Below, in pieces: positions 46,054 to 56,609 of a stretch of DNA of 64,000 bases. Origin of the DNA: Phycisphaerales bacterium (GTDB lineage Bacteria; Planctomycetota; Phycisphaerae; Phycisphaerales; UBA1924); the NCBI GenBank assembly GCA_023382935.1, contig JAHDXL010000004.1, positions 1 through 64,000 on the forward strand, given 5' to 3'. Both the position numbers and the translations under genes were made by a program. Below the pieces are notes generated by a model. It had not been told where the DNA came from and did no database searches. It worked only from the letters and a program-made list of their open reading frames with translations. Every line of letters starts with the position of its first letter. Position 1 is the first letter of the stretch.

Positions 46054-49000
46054 GCCTGCACTCCCAGCACACGCAGGCTCATCGCATACCCGCGGTCATG
46101 CATGCTCCGCTCCCTGTCCATGAACGTCGAACCGTGTGGCTGCGAGCCGTGGTCGGCTCCGTGCCCGCCGTTGCCTCCGTGCGAACCATTGCCGTGCCCC
46201 CCGCTGTGTGCCAGCGGGTCTTCGTGATCGAACACCCCGATCTTTTCGTTGGGGTTGCGCACCCGCAGGGCATAGGTCGTCCGCGGCCGCGTGTTCAGAT
46301 ACCCCAGCAGCATGTATGACCGGTCCGACGCGCGCGCCTGACTGACTTTGCTCTTTGGGTCGAGGATATCGCCGAACACGATCGACTCGGTCGGGCAGGC
46401 CGCCTGGCAGGCCGCCTTGAAGAACCCGTCCGGAATCGGCGCCACCTGGTCGGCGCTGGTCCAGATGTTCCGCGCCTTGACCTCCTGCTTGGCCCGGTTG
46501 ATCCGCTGGATGCAGTAGGTGCACTTCTCCATCACGCCTCTCGAACGCACCGTCACGTTCGGGTTGTGCTGCATCTTGGTGATCTCGTCCACCTTGGCAC
46601 GCAGTCGCGGAGGGATCAGGTTCTGGTTGAACTCGATCCCGCGGGCCGATCCCCTCGCCAGCGACTTGCCCACGTACTGCGCGTCCAGCCCGCCCTTGAA
46701 CTTGGCCACCGCGTAGTCGAAGAAGTTGAACCGGCGCACCTTGTACGGGCAGTTGTTGGCGCAGTACCGCGTGCCGATGCATCGGTTGTACGCCATGTTG
46801 TTCGTGCCCTCGGGGTCGTGCGTCGTCGCCGTCACCGGACACACCGTCTCGCAGGGCGCATTCTCGCAGTGCACGCACGCCACCGGCTGCATGTACACAT
46901 GCGACGGATTGTTCAAATCCTCGCCCGCAAAGTATCGGTCCACGCGGATCCAGTGCATCTCGCGGCCCTTGGCCACCTCACGCATCCCCACGATCGGAAT
47001 GTTGTTCTCGCTCTGGCACGCGATCGTGCACACTCCGCAGCCCGTGCAACTGGCCAGGTCGATCGACATGCCCCACTGCGGGCCGCGCGAATACGCCGAA
47101 CCGGCCGCAGCGTCCTGCTTCGAGGCATTGAGCGGGTTGTTGTAGATCGATACGTTTTCGGGCGTGTGCGACAACTCACCCAACTGCTCGGCCAAGTTCA
47201 GCCCCTGATCCGATCGCGCCGTCCCGTACACCGTGTCGGGCCGCTTGACCACGCTGCCCGCGTGCTCGGCCCACCACTTGCGATCGATCGCCCGCACGAT
47301 GCTCGTCCGCGACTCCATCGACCAGTGGTTCTGCGTGCTCGCGACCGGGTGCGTTCCGCGCGCCTTCTCCAGCGTCGCCCCCGTGGCCGTGGCCGCTCCG
47401 GCCGCACGCACCGCGTAGGTGTTCCAGCCCACGCCGTCGCCCACCAGACCGGCCGACGTGCGCCCGTAGCCCAGCACCAGACGCACCGTGTGATCCGCCA
47501 TCCCCGGCTGGAGCCACACGGCAATCTCCATCCGCTTGCCGCCGACGTTCAGCGTTGCCATCCGCCCCTGCGGAATCTGCTGCTTGGTGTATGGATCTTC
47601 GCCGCCGATCGGCAGCAGCCCCAGTTCACGGGCCGTCGCAGGGCTGACATACGCCGGGTTGCCCCACACTACCTTCGACGCCGGATCGGGCAGTTCCTGC
47701 AACCACCCGTTGTTGGCCCCCCGTCCGTCACCCACATACCCTGTCGCAAACACCACTTCCATCGACCCGCTGGCCGGAGCGGGGCCGAGTTTGAACGACC
47801 GCACTGCGTCGGCCACCGCGTCCATCCGGACCGACACCGCCTCGGGCCGCCGTGTCGTCGACTCAAGCAGTCCGTTGTGCAGCGCCCGCTTCCAGGTCTT
47901 GTCAAAGGCCGCCGAATCACGCCCCAGCGCCAGCCGGTCGGCCCACACGCCGGTCACCAGCGTGTACCCGTCGGGGTTCTGCTCGCCCATGAGCAGCGCC
48001 AGCAACTCGATGTCGCTCAGCGCCGGCTCATACAGCGGCGCGATCATAGGCTGCACAGGCGAGATCGTTCCATCCCACGCTTCCACGTCGCCCCACGACT
48101 CGAGATAGTGGGCCCCGTTGAGCGCCCACGTCGCGGCCGTCGCGGTTTCCTTCAGCGGAACCGACCAGCAGATGGTCGTCTTCACCTTCGCAAACTTCTC
48201 GGCAAAGCCCATGCCCGCCGGCGCGTCATACACCGGGTTGGTGCCGATGCACACCAGCGTCTGGATCTCGCCGCGGTCCATCTTCGCCGTCAGCGCCGCC
48301 ATGCCGGCCCCGGCATCAGAAGCCAGTTCCGCGTCCAACGGAGTCGTCCACGCGATCGGGTCGCGATCGCGCACCGCGCCCAGCGCCACGTTCATCGCCC
48401 ACACCAGCGCATGGACCTCCGGCGGCTGCGAGCGACCGGCGATCACCACCGCCCGACCCTTGTTGTTGATCAGGTCGTGCGCGATCGCCTCGACATGCGC
48501 CCGCTCCACCCCGGCGACACTCGCTCCCTCCATCGCCGCCAGCGCGCTCTTCAGCCCCGCCCCGCCCGACGGCGGCTGCGACTTCATGATCTCGTGCGCC
48601 ACCGCCAGCGCCAACGCGCTGATCTGCGACGGCGCCAGCCGGAAACGATGGTCGGCCAGCGAACCGGTCGACGTCGGGCTCGACTCGGCCGCATAGAAGC
48701 GACTCATCTGGTCATCGCCGCGCGACACGCGCCGCGTCGCCGCAAACGCCCGGGCGCGAACGATCGACTCAGGCCCCTCGTCGGCAAAGTTCGAGTCCAG
48801 CGACAGCACCGCGCGCACGTCGCCCAGGTTGTAGTGCACCTTCTTCGGACTGCCCAACGCCAGCCGCGTCCCCTCGACTTCGCCGCGGAACTCGGCCGGA
48901 TCCCACGCCAGCCACACCGCGCTTGGCCACATCGCCAGCACGCGATCCCGCATCGCGTTCCGCGTCGGGCTGGACTTCTTGTCCACGATGAACGCCAACC

Positions 49001-49601
49001 CCTCGCCCCGACGCTCGGCATAGTCCTTGAAGTGCCGGTACGCGAACGCCTTGAAGTCGTCCCACGTCGCCGGCAGAGGCCCGCGCGTCGGATTGTTGTA
49101 AATCGGGAACTTCAGGCGATCGGGGTCATACAGATCGAGAATGCTCGCGATGCTGTACACCGACGCCGCCCCGCGGTTGATCGGGTGCAGCGGGTTGCCC
49201 TCGATGTTCGTCGGACGCCCCGAGTGCGTCTCGATCAGCAGCCCCTCGGCCCCGCCGCCCGGCAGCGCGATCGCGGTGGCGTAATACAGCGGACGCCCGG
49301 GGATGATCTCCTCGGGCACATCCTTCGAGTACGGCATCACGGCGCGCTGCGGCCGCCGACAGCCCGGAATCGTCGCCGCGCCCGCCAGTGCCAGGCTGGC
49401 CCCCATCAACTTCACGAACGAACGGCGAGACCCGGTCAGCAGTTCGCTGGCTCCGGGCGGAAACTCCCGCTCGACAAACTCACGGAACTCCGGCGTGTTG
49501 GAGAACTCCTCCACGCTCCGCCAGTGCTTCATCCCGCTCATCCCGCTGGATGCCTCGGACGACAGTCCGCTCTTCGATGGACAATGATCGAGTGTGCTCA
49601 T
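46050..49601 (-). CDS. alternative complex III subunit ActB (Mo-type domain fused to ferredoxin)
   Basis: A 1183-residue periplasmic-side subunit. A Tat signal ([19 protein letters not shown]) is followed by a long molybdopterin-oxidoreductase-like domain (which in Act has no Mo site) and a C-terminal ferredoxin part with four cysteine clusters: [55 protein letters not shown] and [13 protein letters not shown] with CQAACPTES. These bind Fe-S clusters that link quinol oxidation to the hemes. The fusion of both parts is the normal ActB form. Confidence 0.94.
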   Translation of the reverse strand: MSTLDHCPSKSGLSSEASSGMSGMKHWRSVEEFSNTPEFREFVEREFPPGASELLTGSRRSFVKLMGASLALAGAATIPGCRRPQRAVMPYSKDVPEEIIPGRPLYYATAIALPGGGAEGLLIETHSGRPTNIEGNPLHPINRGAASVYSIASILDLYDPDRLKFPIYNNPTRGPLPATWDDFKAFAYRHFKDYAERRGEGLAFIVDKKSSPTRNAMRDRVLAMWPSAVWLAWDPAEFRGEVEGTRLALGSPKKVHYNLGDVRAVLSLDSNFADEGPESIVRARAFAATRRVSRGDDQMSRFYAAESSPTSTGSLADHRFRLAPSQISALALAVAHEIMKSQPPSGGAGLKSALAAMEGASVAGVERAHVEAIAHDLINNKGRAVVIAGRSQPPEVHALVWAMNVALGAVRDRDPIAWTTPLDAELASDAGAGMAALTAKMDRGEIQTLVCIGTNPVYDAPAGMGFAEKFAKVKTTICWSVPLKETATAATWALNGAHYLESWGDVEAWDGTISPVQPMIAPLYEPALSDIELLALLMGEQNPDGYTLVTGVWADRLALGRDSAAFDKTWKRALHNGLLESTTRRPEAVSVRMDAVADAVRSFKLGPAPASGSMEVVFATGYVGDGRGANNGWLQELPDPASKVVWGNPAYVSPATARELGLLPIGGEDPYTKQQIPQGRMATLNVGGKRMEIAVWLQPGMADHTVRLVLGYGRTSAGLVGDGVGWNTYAVRAAGAATATGATLEKARGTHPVASTQNHWSMESRTSIVRAIDRKWWAEHAGSVVKRPDTVYGTARSDQGLNLAEQLGELSHTPENVSIYNNPLNASKQDAAAGSAYSRGPQWGMSIDLASCTGCGVCTIACQSENNIPIVGMREVAKGREMHWIRVDRYFAGEDLNNPSHVYMQPVACVHCENAPCETVCPVTATTHDPEGTNNMAYNRCIGTRYCANNCPYKVRRFNFFDYAVAKFKGGLDAQYVGKSLARGSARGIEFNQNLIPPRLRAKVDEITKMQHNPNVTVRSRGVMEKCTYCIQRINRAKQEVKARNIWTSADQVAPIPDGFFKAACQAACPTESIVFGDILDPKSKVSQARASDRSYMLLGYLNTRPRTTYALRVRNPNEKIGVFDHEDPLAHSGGHGNGSHGGNGGHGADHGSQPHGSTFMDRERSMHDRGYAMSLRVLGVQA

Positions 49602-49649
49602 CGCTTCGCTCTTGCTCCAAGCCGCGATCGACCCGCAGCGCGCATTCGT

Positions 49650-50354
49650 CTAGTGGTGGCAGGCCGCACAATGCGTCGGAGGATCACGCAACAACTGGCC
49701 ACGCAACGTCTCCGGCGTCATCCCCTGGTACCGGCGCTGTTCCACAGGCTTGCTCAGCCACTCCTGCTCCACCCACACCAGGTCCGTCACCTTCTCCTTC
49801 GGCACCAGGTTCGGCGTCGGGTTGCGGTGGCAGTCCAGACACCAACTCATCGACAGCGGCTGCACCTGGTGCACCACCGGCATCGCCGTGATCTGCCCGT
49901 GGCAACTGAAGCAACTCACCCCAGCGTTCACGTGCGACAGGTGCGGAAACTGCACGTAGTCCGGCAGAATGTGGATCTCCGTCCACGCAATCGGCTCGTC
50001 GGCCGCATACGCCGCCCGCACGAACCCCACCTTCTCCTCGGTCGGCAGACGCATGCGGTTCTCGGCGTGACATCCGTAGCAGGTCGCCACCGGTGGCACA
50101 TTCGAGTGGCTCGACGTCTCCACGTTGGTGTGGCAGTAACGGCAGTCCATGCCCAACTTGCCCGCGTGAATCTGGTGATTGAACCCACTCACCAACTTCT
50201 GCGACCCGGGCTGGATCGGCGCATACCCGACTTCCCAGTACGCCGGCGTGAAGTAGTACCACACCCCGCCGACCACCGCGGCCGCCAGACCGGCACCCAG
50301 CAGCCCGAGCACCGTCGGCAGCGTGTTCATCCAACGCGGAAAGAGAGAGGGCAC
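49650..50354 (-). CDS. alternative complex III subunit ActA, pentaheme cytochrome c
   Basis: A 234-residue membrane-anchored cytochrome with five CxxCH motifs: CRYCH (71), CYGCH (92), CFSCH (148), CLDCH (172) and CAACH (229). One N-terminal transmembrane helix (TVLGLLGAGLAAAVVGGVWYYF) holds it in the membrane. Five hemes is the usual ActA count. It is the first gene of the minus-strand act-cox run; 49602-49649 is a short gap to actB. Confidence 0.95.
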   Translation of the reverse strand: MPSLFPRWMNTLPTVLGLLGAGLAAAVVGGVWYYFTPAYWEVGYAPIQPGSQKLVSGFNHQIHAGKLGMDCRYCHTNVETSSHSNVPPVATCYGCHAENRMRLPTEEKVGFVRAAYAADEPIAWTEIHILPDYVQFPHLSHVNAGVSCFSCHGQITAMPVVHQVQPLSMSWCLDCHRNPTPNLVPKEKVTDLVWVEQEWLSKPVEQRRYQGMTPETLRGQLLRDPPTHCAACHH

Positions 50355-50566
50355 TCGTGCGACTCCTTCCCAATCTGACCCAAATCACCAGGACTTCCCC
50401 ATACGGCCACCCCGGCGACCAAACCGGCCCGCCGTATGGCCGGGGAGATTAGCACAGTCGATCCGCCTTCGTTGCTGTGTAGCCGAAATTTGTGCCCGTC
50501 AAGCCTACTCTGCACACGTCTCCACACTGTTTGACCGTAACTGAGACTCAGTCTCCGTGGCCGCCG
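50355..50566. other. divergent intergenic region between actA and ctaA
   Basis: About 210 bases that should hold the promoters of the act-cox operon (minus) and ctaA (plus). On the minus strand TTGACG (50498-50503) is a good -35 candidate, but the best -10 (TACACA, 50477-50482) is only 15 bases away. No ctaA promoter is evident. Confidence 0.35.
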
Positions 50567-52099
50567 ATGGCGAACTCCTCAACCGCCCCCTCCACCCGCG
50601 CTGCCGCACCCGCCCTCGTCACCGGCTTCGCCTCCGCAGCCGCAATGTGGACTGCCTGGTATGTATTCCACCTCCCTGGCGTCCACATCCCCTCGCATCT
50701 GTCCACCCCGATCCTGCTCCTAATCCTCTGTTTCGGGTGTGCCTGGGGCGCCCGCGCTGCCTCCGCCGAGCGGCGCGCTGCGGCCTGGGCAGTCGGGCTT
50801 TTCGCCGGTCTGGTTGCCGGCATGGTCAACCTCCTGCTCCTCGGCTCGCGCGTCGTCGAACAACCCCAGTCCACTGGCGAGATGATCGAGCAGGCCAACC
50901 GCCTGAGCCCTCAAGCCCCCACCATCATCCTCGGCTTCCTCGGACTGTGCGCCACCGTCGGACTGGCCGGTGGATCGCTGGCAACCATTGGGTCAGCAAG
51001 GATCTACGCACCGATCCCGTGGCGATCTCTCTTCGCCGTCGTCACCGCCTTCACCCTGGTGCCACTGGTCATCGCCGGCGGGCTGGTCACCAGCACCGAG
51101 TCCGGCATGGCCGTCCCCGACTCGGTCACCACCTACGGCTCCATCCTGGTGCTCTTTCCCCTCAGCCTTATGGCCGAGCCACGCATCTTCTTCGAACACA
51201 CCCACCGCCTCTTCGGCACCTTCGTCGGTCTGACCACCATCGTGCTGGCGTGCTGGTCGATGCTCGGAGATCGTGCCTGGAAAATCGCCGCCCTCGTGGC
51301 CCTGGCCATTGTCGCAGTTGTCTTGCCCTTTGCTCTCGAACTGGTCGGGCTGCTTCCCCTCGCTCCCACCATCGCTTGGCTGGCCATCGCGGCGATGGCG
51401 GCCCTGGGAACCCTGATCTGGAGCGTTCTGGCGGCCCGCCTGCCCCTGGCGGCCGGGCTCCTGCTCCTGCTGGTCATCACCCAGGGACTGCTGGGCGCCC
51501 TGCGCGTGAGCGAGATTAGCACACCCTTGGCCTACGCCCACGGCGTGCTCGCTCAACTGGTCTTCGCCGGAGCCGCCGGACTGGCCGCGGCCAGCATCGG
51601 AGCCGCACCTTCTGGGCCCGAGGCCCTTTCGGAACCCACCCGAGCGGCCCTCCGCCTGGCCCGGGCGCTCGGCCCCTGGGCTGCCGCAGCCGTCATCGTC
51701 CAACTCGTTCTGGGAGCAGGCTTCCGGCATACGTCCAGTTCGATCCTTCTTTACAGCCACGCCTTGTTCGCCGCGGTGGTCGCCGCACTGACGCTCATGC
51801 TGGGCGTCGGGATGTCAAGCGACGAATCCCCTGACGGACGCCGCACTCGCCGCTTGGGACATCTCCTGCTCACCGCCGTGATTCTTCAGGTCGGGCTGGG
51901 CATCACGGCGTTTGTGCTGGTCTCTGGTCGATCCGCCCGCCCGATCCCAACTTATGAGCAACTGTCCACGGCCCATGACCTCCCCTTCTTTGAGGCCGCC
52001 TTCACCACTTCGCACCAGGCGCTGGGTGCGGGCCTGCTTGCGCTGACCGTGGCCATTGCGGTCCTTTCCCGCGCCCGACTGGCCCGAAAGCCGACCTGA
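50567..52099 (+). CDS. ctaA: heme A synthase, COX15/CtaA type, with N-terminal four-helix extension
   Basis: CtaA oxidises heme O to heme A for the oxidase encoded next door. The 510-residue protein is much longer than the usual 300-350. The first 145 residues carry four extra transmembrane helices. The core follows: AGGLVTSTESGMAVPD, FEHTHRLFGTFVG (His211, His213), then YAHGVLAQLVF, YSHALFAAVV and TSHQALGAGLL, which together give the heme-ligand histidines. The Cys pair normally in the first loop (CPDWPxC) is absent. The ATG at 50567 has no strong ribosome site; GTG 50492 is an alternative. Confidence 0.88.
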   Translation: MANSSTAPSTRAAAPALVTGFASAAAMWTAWYVFHLPGVHIPSHLSTPILLLILCFGCAWGARAASAERRAAAWAVGLFAGLVAGMVNLLLLGSRVVEQPQSTGEMIEQANRLSPQAPTIILGFLGLCATVGLAGGSLATIGSARIYAPIPWRSLFAVVTAFTLVPLVIAGGLVTSTESGMAVPDSVTTYGSILVLFPLSLMAEPRIFFEHTHRLFGTFVGLTTIVLACWSMLGDRAWKIAALVALAIVAVVLPFALELVGLLPLAPTIAWLAIAAMAALGTLIWSVLAARLPLAAGLLLLLVITQGLLGALRVSEISTPLAYAHGVLAQLVFAGAAGLAAASIGAAPSGPEALSEPTRAALRLARALGPWAAAAVIVQLVLGAGFRHTSSSILLYSHALFAAVVAALTLMLGVGMSSDESPDGRRTRRLGHLLLTAVILQVGLGITAFVLVSGRSARPIPTYEQLSTAHDLPFFEAAFTTSHQALGAGLLALTVAIAVLSRARLARKPT

Positions 52100-52203
52100 C
52101 CCGGGCAATCCGCGGCCCCACCGGGCGTTGGACCGAATCGGAAGACGCTGGGACGCCAGGCGATCGTGTGGTACCGTGGGCCCAGTTCGGCCGGAGCACC
52201 CCC

Positions 52204-53730
52204 ATGCCCCTCGCACCCGAAGATCGACTGCCCGCCAACCTCAAGCCCCTCAAGCCCGATCGCTTCGGATATCAGCAGGCGCGGCATCTGCTCTGGCGCG
52301 CCGGTTTCGGCGGCACCCCCGAGCAGATCAACACGCTCGCCTCGTGGGGCCCGCAGCGGGCCGTCGACTACATCGTCGACTTCGACCCGATCGACTACCC
52401 CGCCCCCCAGCCAGAACAGTTCGACGCCGACATCATGCGCCCGCTCACGCCCGACGAGCAGCGCGAACTGCGCCTGGCCCGGCAGCGGCAGGATGAAGAA
52501 ACCGTCGCCCGCTTCCGCCTGCGCGAGCAGCAGGCCCAACGCGAAGATCGGCTGCAAATCCGAAAGGTGCAGCAGTGGTGGCTGGCGCGCATGATCGAGT
52601 CGCCGCGCCCGCTCGAAGAGAAACTCACGCTCTTCTGGCACGGGCACTTTGCCACCAGTTACCGCACCATCGAAAATAGTTATCACATGTACCTGCAGAA
52701 CCAGTTGTTCCGCGCCCACGCGGCCGGCAACTTCGGCGAACTGCTCTTCAAGATCATCCGCGACCCGGCCATGCTCGCCTACTTGGACAACAACGACTCG
52801 CGCAAGGACCGGCCCAACGAGAACCTCGCCCGCGAACTCATGGAACTCTTCAGCCTCGGCGTGGGCAACTACGACGAGCACGACATCAAGGAGGGCGCCC
52901 GCGCCCTCACCGGCTACTCCTTCGAGGACGATCAGTTTGTCTTCAACCAGAACAACCACGACGCCGGCGGAAAGACCATCCTCGGCAAGAGCGGCACGCT
53001 CGACGGCGACGGCTTCGTCACCGCTATCCTCGAATCCCGCGCCTGCTCGCGCTTCATCTCCACCAAACTCTACCGCTTCTTCGTCAAAGACGTTCCCCTT
53101 GAATGGCGCAGCATCCCGCGTGAGTCACGCGACGTGATCACCGACATGGCCGACGCCATGCTTCGCGCCCGCTACGACCTCAAGCCCGTGCTCAAGCGCC
53201 TGTTTCTCAGTGAACACTTCTATCACCAGGCCATCGTCAATGAGAAGGTCAAGAGCCCGGTCGATCTCGTCGTCGGCGCGGTGCGCTCGCTGCACACTCC
53301 GGTGCGCGACCTGGGCATCCTGGTCGATGCCCTCGACCTTATGGGCCAGGACATCCTCTTCCCGCCCAGCGTCAAGGGCTGGGACGGCGGACGCTCGTGG
53401 ATCAATACCTCCACCCTCTTCGTCCGGCAGAACATCCTCGCCTTCCTGCTCACCGGCAAGAAACCCGTCGGCTACGACGCGCTGGCCGACAGGCAGGTCT
53501 TCGAGAGCGAAAAACTGCTCACCTGGCTGGCCGAGACCGACCCCGCGGCCGCCCGCGACCCCGGCCGCGTGATTGACTTCCTGCTCCGCCTCACGCTGGG
53601 CGCCTCGCCGCCCGACGTGCGCGAAACCCTCGAAACCTTCGTCCACGAGCACAACGGTTCACTGGGTCGTGACATGCTCACCGCCCTCCTGCTCATCATC
53701 ACCGCGATGCCCGAGTATCAACTCTGCTGA
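52204..53730 (+). CDS. DUF1800 family protein
   Basis: A 508-residue protein of the DUF1800 family, which is common in planctomycetes and almost always paired with a DUF1501 gene. It shows ARHLLWRAGFGGTPEQINTL, LTLFWHGHFATSYRTIENSY, ENLARELMELFSLGVGNY, IKEGARALTGYSF and the closing FPPSVKGWDGGRSWINTSTL. No signal peptide is visible. Its stop overlaps the start of the DUF1501 gene by one base. Function is unknown; export or carbohydrate roles have been suggested for the pair but not shown by the sequence. Confidence 0.9.
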   Translation: MPLAPEDRLPANLKPLKPDRFGYQQARHLLWRAGFGGTPEQINTLASWGPQRAVDYIVDFDPIDYPAPQPEQFDADIMRPLTPDEQRELRLARQRQDEETVARFRLREQQAQREDRLQIRKVQQWWLARMIESPRPLEEKLTLFWHGHFATSYRTIENSYHMYLQNQLFRAHAAGNFGELLFKIIRDPAMLAYLDNNDSRKDRPNENLARELMELFSLGVGNYDEHDIKEGARALTGYSFEDDQFVFNQNNHDAGGKTILGKSGTLDGDGFVTAILESRACSRFISTKLYRFFVKDVPLEWRSIPRESRDVITDMADAMLRARYDLKPVLKRLFLSEHFYHQAIVNEKVKSPVDLVVGAVRSLHTPVRDLGILVDALDLMGQDILFPPSVKGWDGGRSWINTSTLFVRQNILAFLLTGKKPVGYDALADRQVFESEKLLTWLAETDPAAARDPGRVIDFLLRLTLGASPPDVRETLETFVHEHNGSLGRDMLTALLLIITAMPEYQLC

Positions 53731-55097
53731 TGGAGACGACCGCGATGTCGCTGCACCACAATCCATCTGACGCACGCGCCTACACCCGGCGCGACTTCCT
53801 CAACAGTTCGCTCATCTTCGCCTCGGCCGCCTTCACCGTGCCCTCGTTCATCCAGCGCTCGGCCTACGCGCTCCCGCAGCCGTCCGCCGGGCTCTCGTCC
53901 ATCCCCGGCGTGCCCGAAGACCGCATCCTCGTCGTCGTGCAACTCTCAGGCGGCAACGACGGGCTCAACACCGTCATCCCCTATCTCGACGACGCCTACT
54001 ACCGCGCCCGCCCCGGCATCAGCCTGGCACGCGACCAGGTGCTCTCGCTGGCCGGCAACAACGGCGCCGATGTCGGGCTGCACCGCGCCCTCGAACAGGT
54101 CAAAGCCCTCTACGACAACGGACGCTGCGCCGTCCTCCAGGGAGTCGGCTATCCCAACCCAAACCGCTCGCACTTCAAGAGCATGGACATCTGGCACACC
54201 GCCGACATCTCCGGCACCGGCGACGGCTGGCTCGGTCGCTATGTCGACGCCGAGTGCTGCGGCTACGGCAAGGGCGAAAGCGGCACGCCCGACGGCTCAG
54301 CCCCCGTGCAGATCAAGGCCGTCGAGCCCCCCGTCTCGATCGGACGCACCGCGCCGCTGGCGCTGATGGGTCGCACCACCAAACCCGTCTCCTTTGAAAC
54401 GGCCGACCTGTTCCGCTGGACCGGGCAGGACGTGCACAAGGATCTGCTCGATCCCTATCGCACCATCAGCCAGCGCCCCGTGCCGCCCGAGACGGCCGAG
54501 CACTCGACCGCCGCGTTCCTCATGCGCACGTCGATGGATGCACAGATCGCGTCAGACTCGATCCGACGGGCCGTCTCCGCCCGCCCGCTGGTGCAGTACC
54601 CCAACTCCGACCTGTCTCGCCAACTCGAAATGGTCGGCAAGATGATCCGAGCCGGCATGAAGACGCGCGTCTACTACGTCAACCACGGCGGCTTCGACAC
54701 CCACTCGGGCCAGGGCGGGCCCTTCGGACGCCATGCCAATCTCCTCCAGCAGTTCGCCGAGGCCGTCGGCGCCTTCTACCGCGATCTCGAACAGCAGGGC
54801 AACGCCGGCCGCGTCCTGACCATGAGTTTCAGCGAGTTCGGACGCCGAGTGGCGCAAAACGCCTCGCAGGGCACCGACCACGGCACGGCCGCCCCGATGT
54901 TCCTCTTCGGGCCCATGGTCACCCCCGGCGTGATCGGTAGCCACCCGTCGCTGACCGACCTCGACCAGGGCGACCTCAAGTACGGGCTCGACTTCCGCTC
55001 GGTCTACGCGGGCATCCTCGAAGACTGGATGGCGGCCGACAGCAAGGTCGTGCTCGAAGGGACGTTCCGCCCGGCCAAGGTGATCCGCGGCATCTAG
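53730..55097 (+). CDS. DUF1501 family protein with Tat signal
   Basis: A 455-residue protein with a Tat-type signal (TRRDFLNSSLIFASAAFTVP) and the DUF1501 (sulfatase-like fold) features: LVVVQLSGGNDGLNTVIPY, GVGYPNPNRSHFKSMDIWH, HGGFDTHSGQGG and TMSFSEFGRRVAQNASQGTDHGTA. Export in folded form is likely. The ATG overlaps the stop of the DUF1800 gene by one base, so the two are translationally coupled. Substrate unknown. Confidence 0.9.
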   Translation: METTAMSLHHNPSDARAYTRRDFLNSSLIFASAAFTVPSFIQRSAYALPQPSAGLSSIPGVPEDRILVVVQLSGGNDGLNTVIPYLDDAYYRARPGISLARDQVLSLAGNNGADVGLHRALEQVKALYDNGRCAVLQGVGYPNPNRSHFKSMDIWHTADISGTGDGWLGRYVDAECCGYGKGESGTPDGSAPVQIKAVEPPVSIGRTAPLALMGRTTKPVSFETADLFRWTGQDVHKDLLDPYRTISQRPVPPETAEHSTAAFLMRTSMDAQIASDSIRRAVSARPLVQYPNSDLSRQLEMVGKMIRAGMKTRVYYVNHGGFDTHSGQGGPFGRHANLLQQFAEAVGAFYRDLEQQGNAGRVLTMSFSEFGRRVAQNASQGTDHGTAAPMFLFGPMVTPGVIGSHPSLTDLDQGDLKYGLDFRSVYAGILEDWMAADSKVVLEGTFRPAKVIRGI

Positions 55098-55209
55098 ACG
55101 CCCGCCCGGTCTTGCAGGCCCCACACGCCTCGGCCGTCCGAGAACGGTCCGCGCCGCGGCGCCCCCGGAGAACCGCTCCCCCGCGGCCGCGGCTGGTTGA
55201 TGCACAACC

Positions 55210-56538
55210 TCACCTCGGAGGGCCCAGGCCCACCGCCGGCTTCCAATCCTCCCTCGCCACGCCCGGCGCCGTGCGTCCCCAGGTGTTCCCGTGCCGGTCG
55301 GGCCTGCCCGTGAAGTGCCGCACGATCATGCGGTGCAGCATGTCCATGTTGGGCAGGATGCCGTGAAAGCCGGCCAGCCGCGTGAACACCTTGTCGCCCA
55401 CTTCCCAGTAGCCGAAATCATCGGGAACCACGCACACCAGGTTTCGCTCCTCGAGAAATGGCGGGATCGCGCCCGCGAACGGCACCGTGCCGTCGCCGGT
55501 GATCCGCCACTGGTCGGGCGGAACCTGCTTGTCGCCCCAGTAGTTGCGCCGGTCCTCGCCGGTCAGGACAAACTGCGGATCGCCAGTCTTGGGTTTGGAC
55601 CTCTTGACCTGCAGACGCACCCGCGTCGTCGCGTCCACCCCCACCACCGCCAGCCAATCCTCGGGCGCAAGGTTGGCACGCTCGAGTTTGAACCTCTCCA
55701 TGCGTTGCCGGTGCTTTCCCGCGGCCCCGAGCATGGCGCTGAACAGATCGCTCGCCTGCGCCTTCGGGGCCTTCTTGTGGAGCCCGTGGGTCCTGATCCA
55801 CTGGGCGATGGTGTCAACCACGTTCGACTGCCACAGGTCGGCGTTGAAAAGCGAGTCCGGCAGGCCCGCGTCCGGCTCGATATCCAGTCCCTGTTGGAAC
55901 GAGGGGATCAGGTAGTACAGCGCCGGCGTGAGCCGCGCCGCCTCGCGCTCGCGCGAACTCGGGGCCCCGGGCCCCAAGTCCGACGTGCCGGTGATGACCT
56001 TGATCACGGCCTCGAAACTCCCTCGGAACGGCGTGGCCAGCGTGGCCACCTTGCCCACCCGCGCCTTGGCGCCCAGCGTGTCCAGGCACCCCGCGATGAC
56101 CAACCCGCCCATCGAGTGCCCGACGAGATTCACCTTCGGCTCGCTGGTCCATCCGGCCGCGTCGTAGTGACGCAGCAACGACGTGCGGCCGATCACTTCG
56201 TCGATGAAAGCCGCCAACTCGGCCTCGGTCGTCTCCAGCGGTTGGCGCCAGTCGTAGGCGAAGGGAAACACCGGCACCACCTCGTCGGGCTTCTCGGGCA
56301 GATCGTGCCGCAACTCGGCGATCAGTTCCTTGTACGCGACCTCGAAGAGTTCGCCCGGCTCGATCCGCGCCGGCTGCACGGCCTCATACGCGGTGTTGTC
56401 CGGGTGCATCACCACCCGCTCGTAGGCCTTGCTCAACACCCCCCATACCGACTCCGGCGGGAGCCGGTACTCGTCCCGCAAATGCGTGGCCGTGATGCCC
56501 GGAACCACGATCACCGGATTCGTCAGGCGGCGCGGCAT
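55210..56538 (-). CDS. lipase-like alpha/beta hydrolase (LCAT-like)
   Basis: A 442-residue hydrolase of the LCAT/lipase type. The oxyanion segment VVPGITATHL and FAYDWRQPLE (typical of LCAT-like proteins) precede the nucleophile elbow GHSMGG with Ser142. A later acidic/His pair is expected in ITGDGTVPFAGA and GFHGILPN. There is no signal peptide, so it may be cytoplasmic. AAGGAG five bases before the ATG at 56538 supports the start. Substrate is unknown (esters or phospholipids by family). Confidence 0.8.
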   Translation of the reverse strand: MPRRLTNPVIVVPGITATHLRDEYRLPPESVWGVLSKAYERVVMHPDNTAYEAVQPARIEPGELFEVAYKELIAELRHDLPEKPDEVVPVFPFAYDWRQPLETTEAELAAFIDEVIGRTSLLRHYDAAGWTSEPKVNLVGHSMGGLVIAGCLDTLGAKARVGKVATLATPFRGSFEAVIKVITGTSDLGPGAPSSREREAARLTPALYYLIPSFQQGLDIEPDAGLPDSLFNADLWQSNVVDTIAQWIRTHGLHKKAPKAQASDLFSAMLGAAGKHRQRMERFKLERANLAPEDWLAVVGVDATTRVRLQVKRSKPKTGDPQFVLTGEDRRNYWGDKQVPPDQWRITGDGTVPFAGAIPPFLEERNLVCVVPDDFGYWEVGDKVFTRLAGFHGILPNMDMLHRMIVRHFTGRPDRHGNTWGRTAPGVAREDWKPAVGLGPPR

Positions 56539-56609
56539 GTCAACTCCTTCCACACATGCGACGAGGGCGACAGACGCCAGCGAACGAGTCCATCTTACGG
56601 CAAGGGCCG

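Noticed and set aside
46566-50378. Long open frame on the plus strand (1270 codons) across actA and actB
   Set aside because: It is antisense to two clearly coding genes with heme and Fe-S motifs; it shows no recognisable domain and only reflects high GC and lack of stops.
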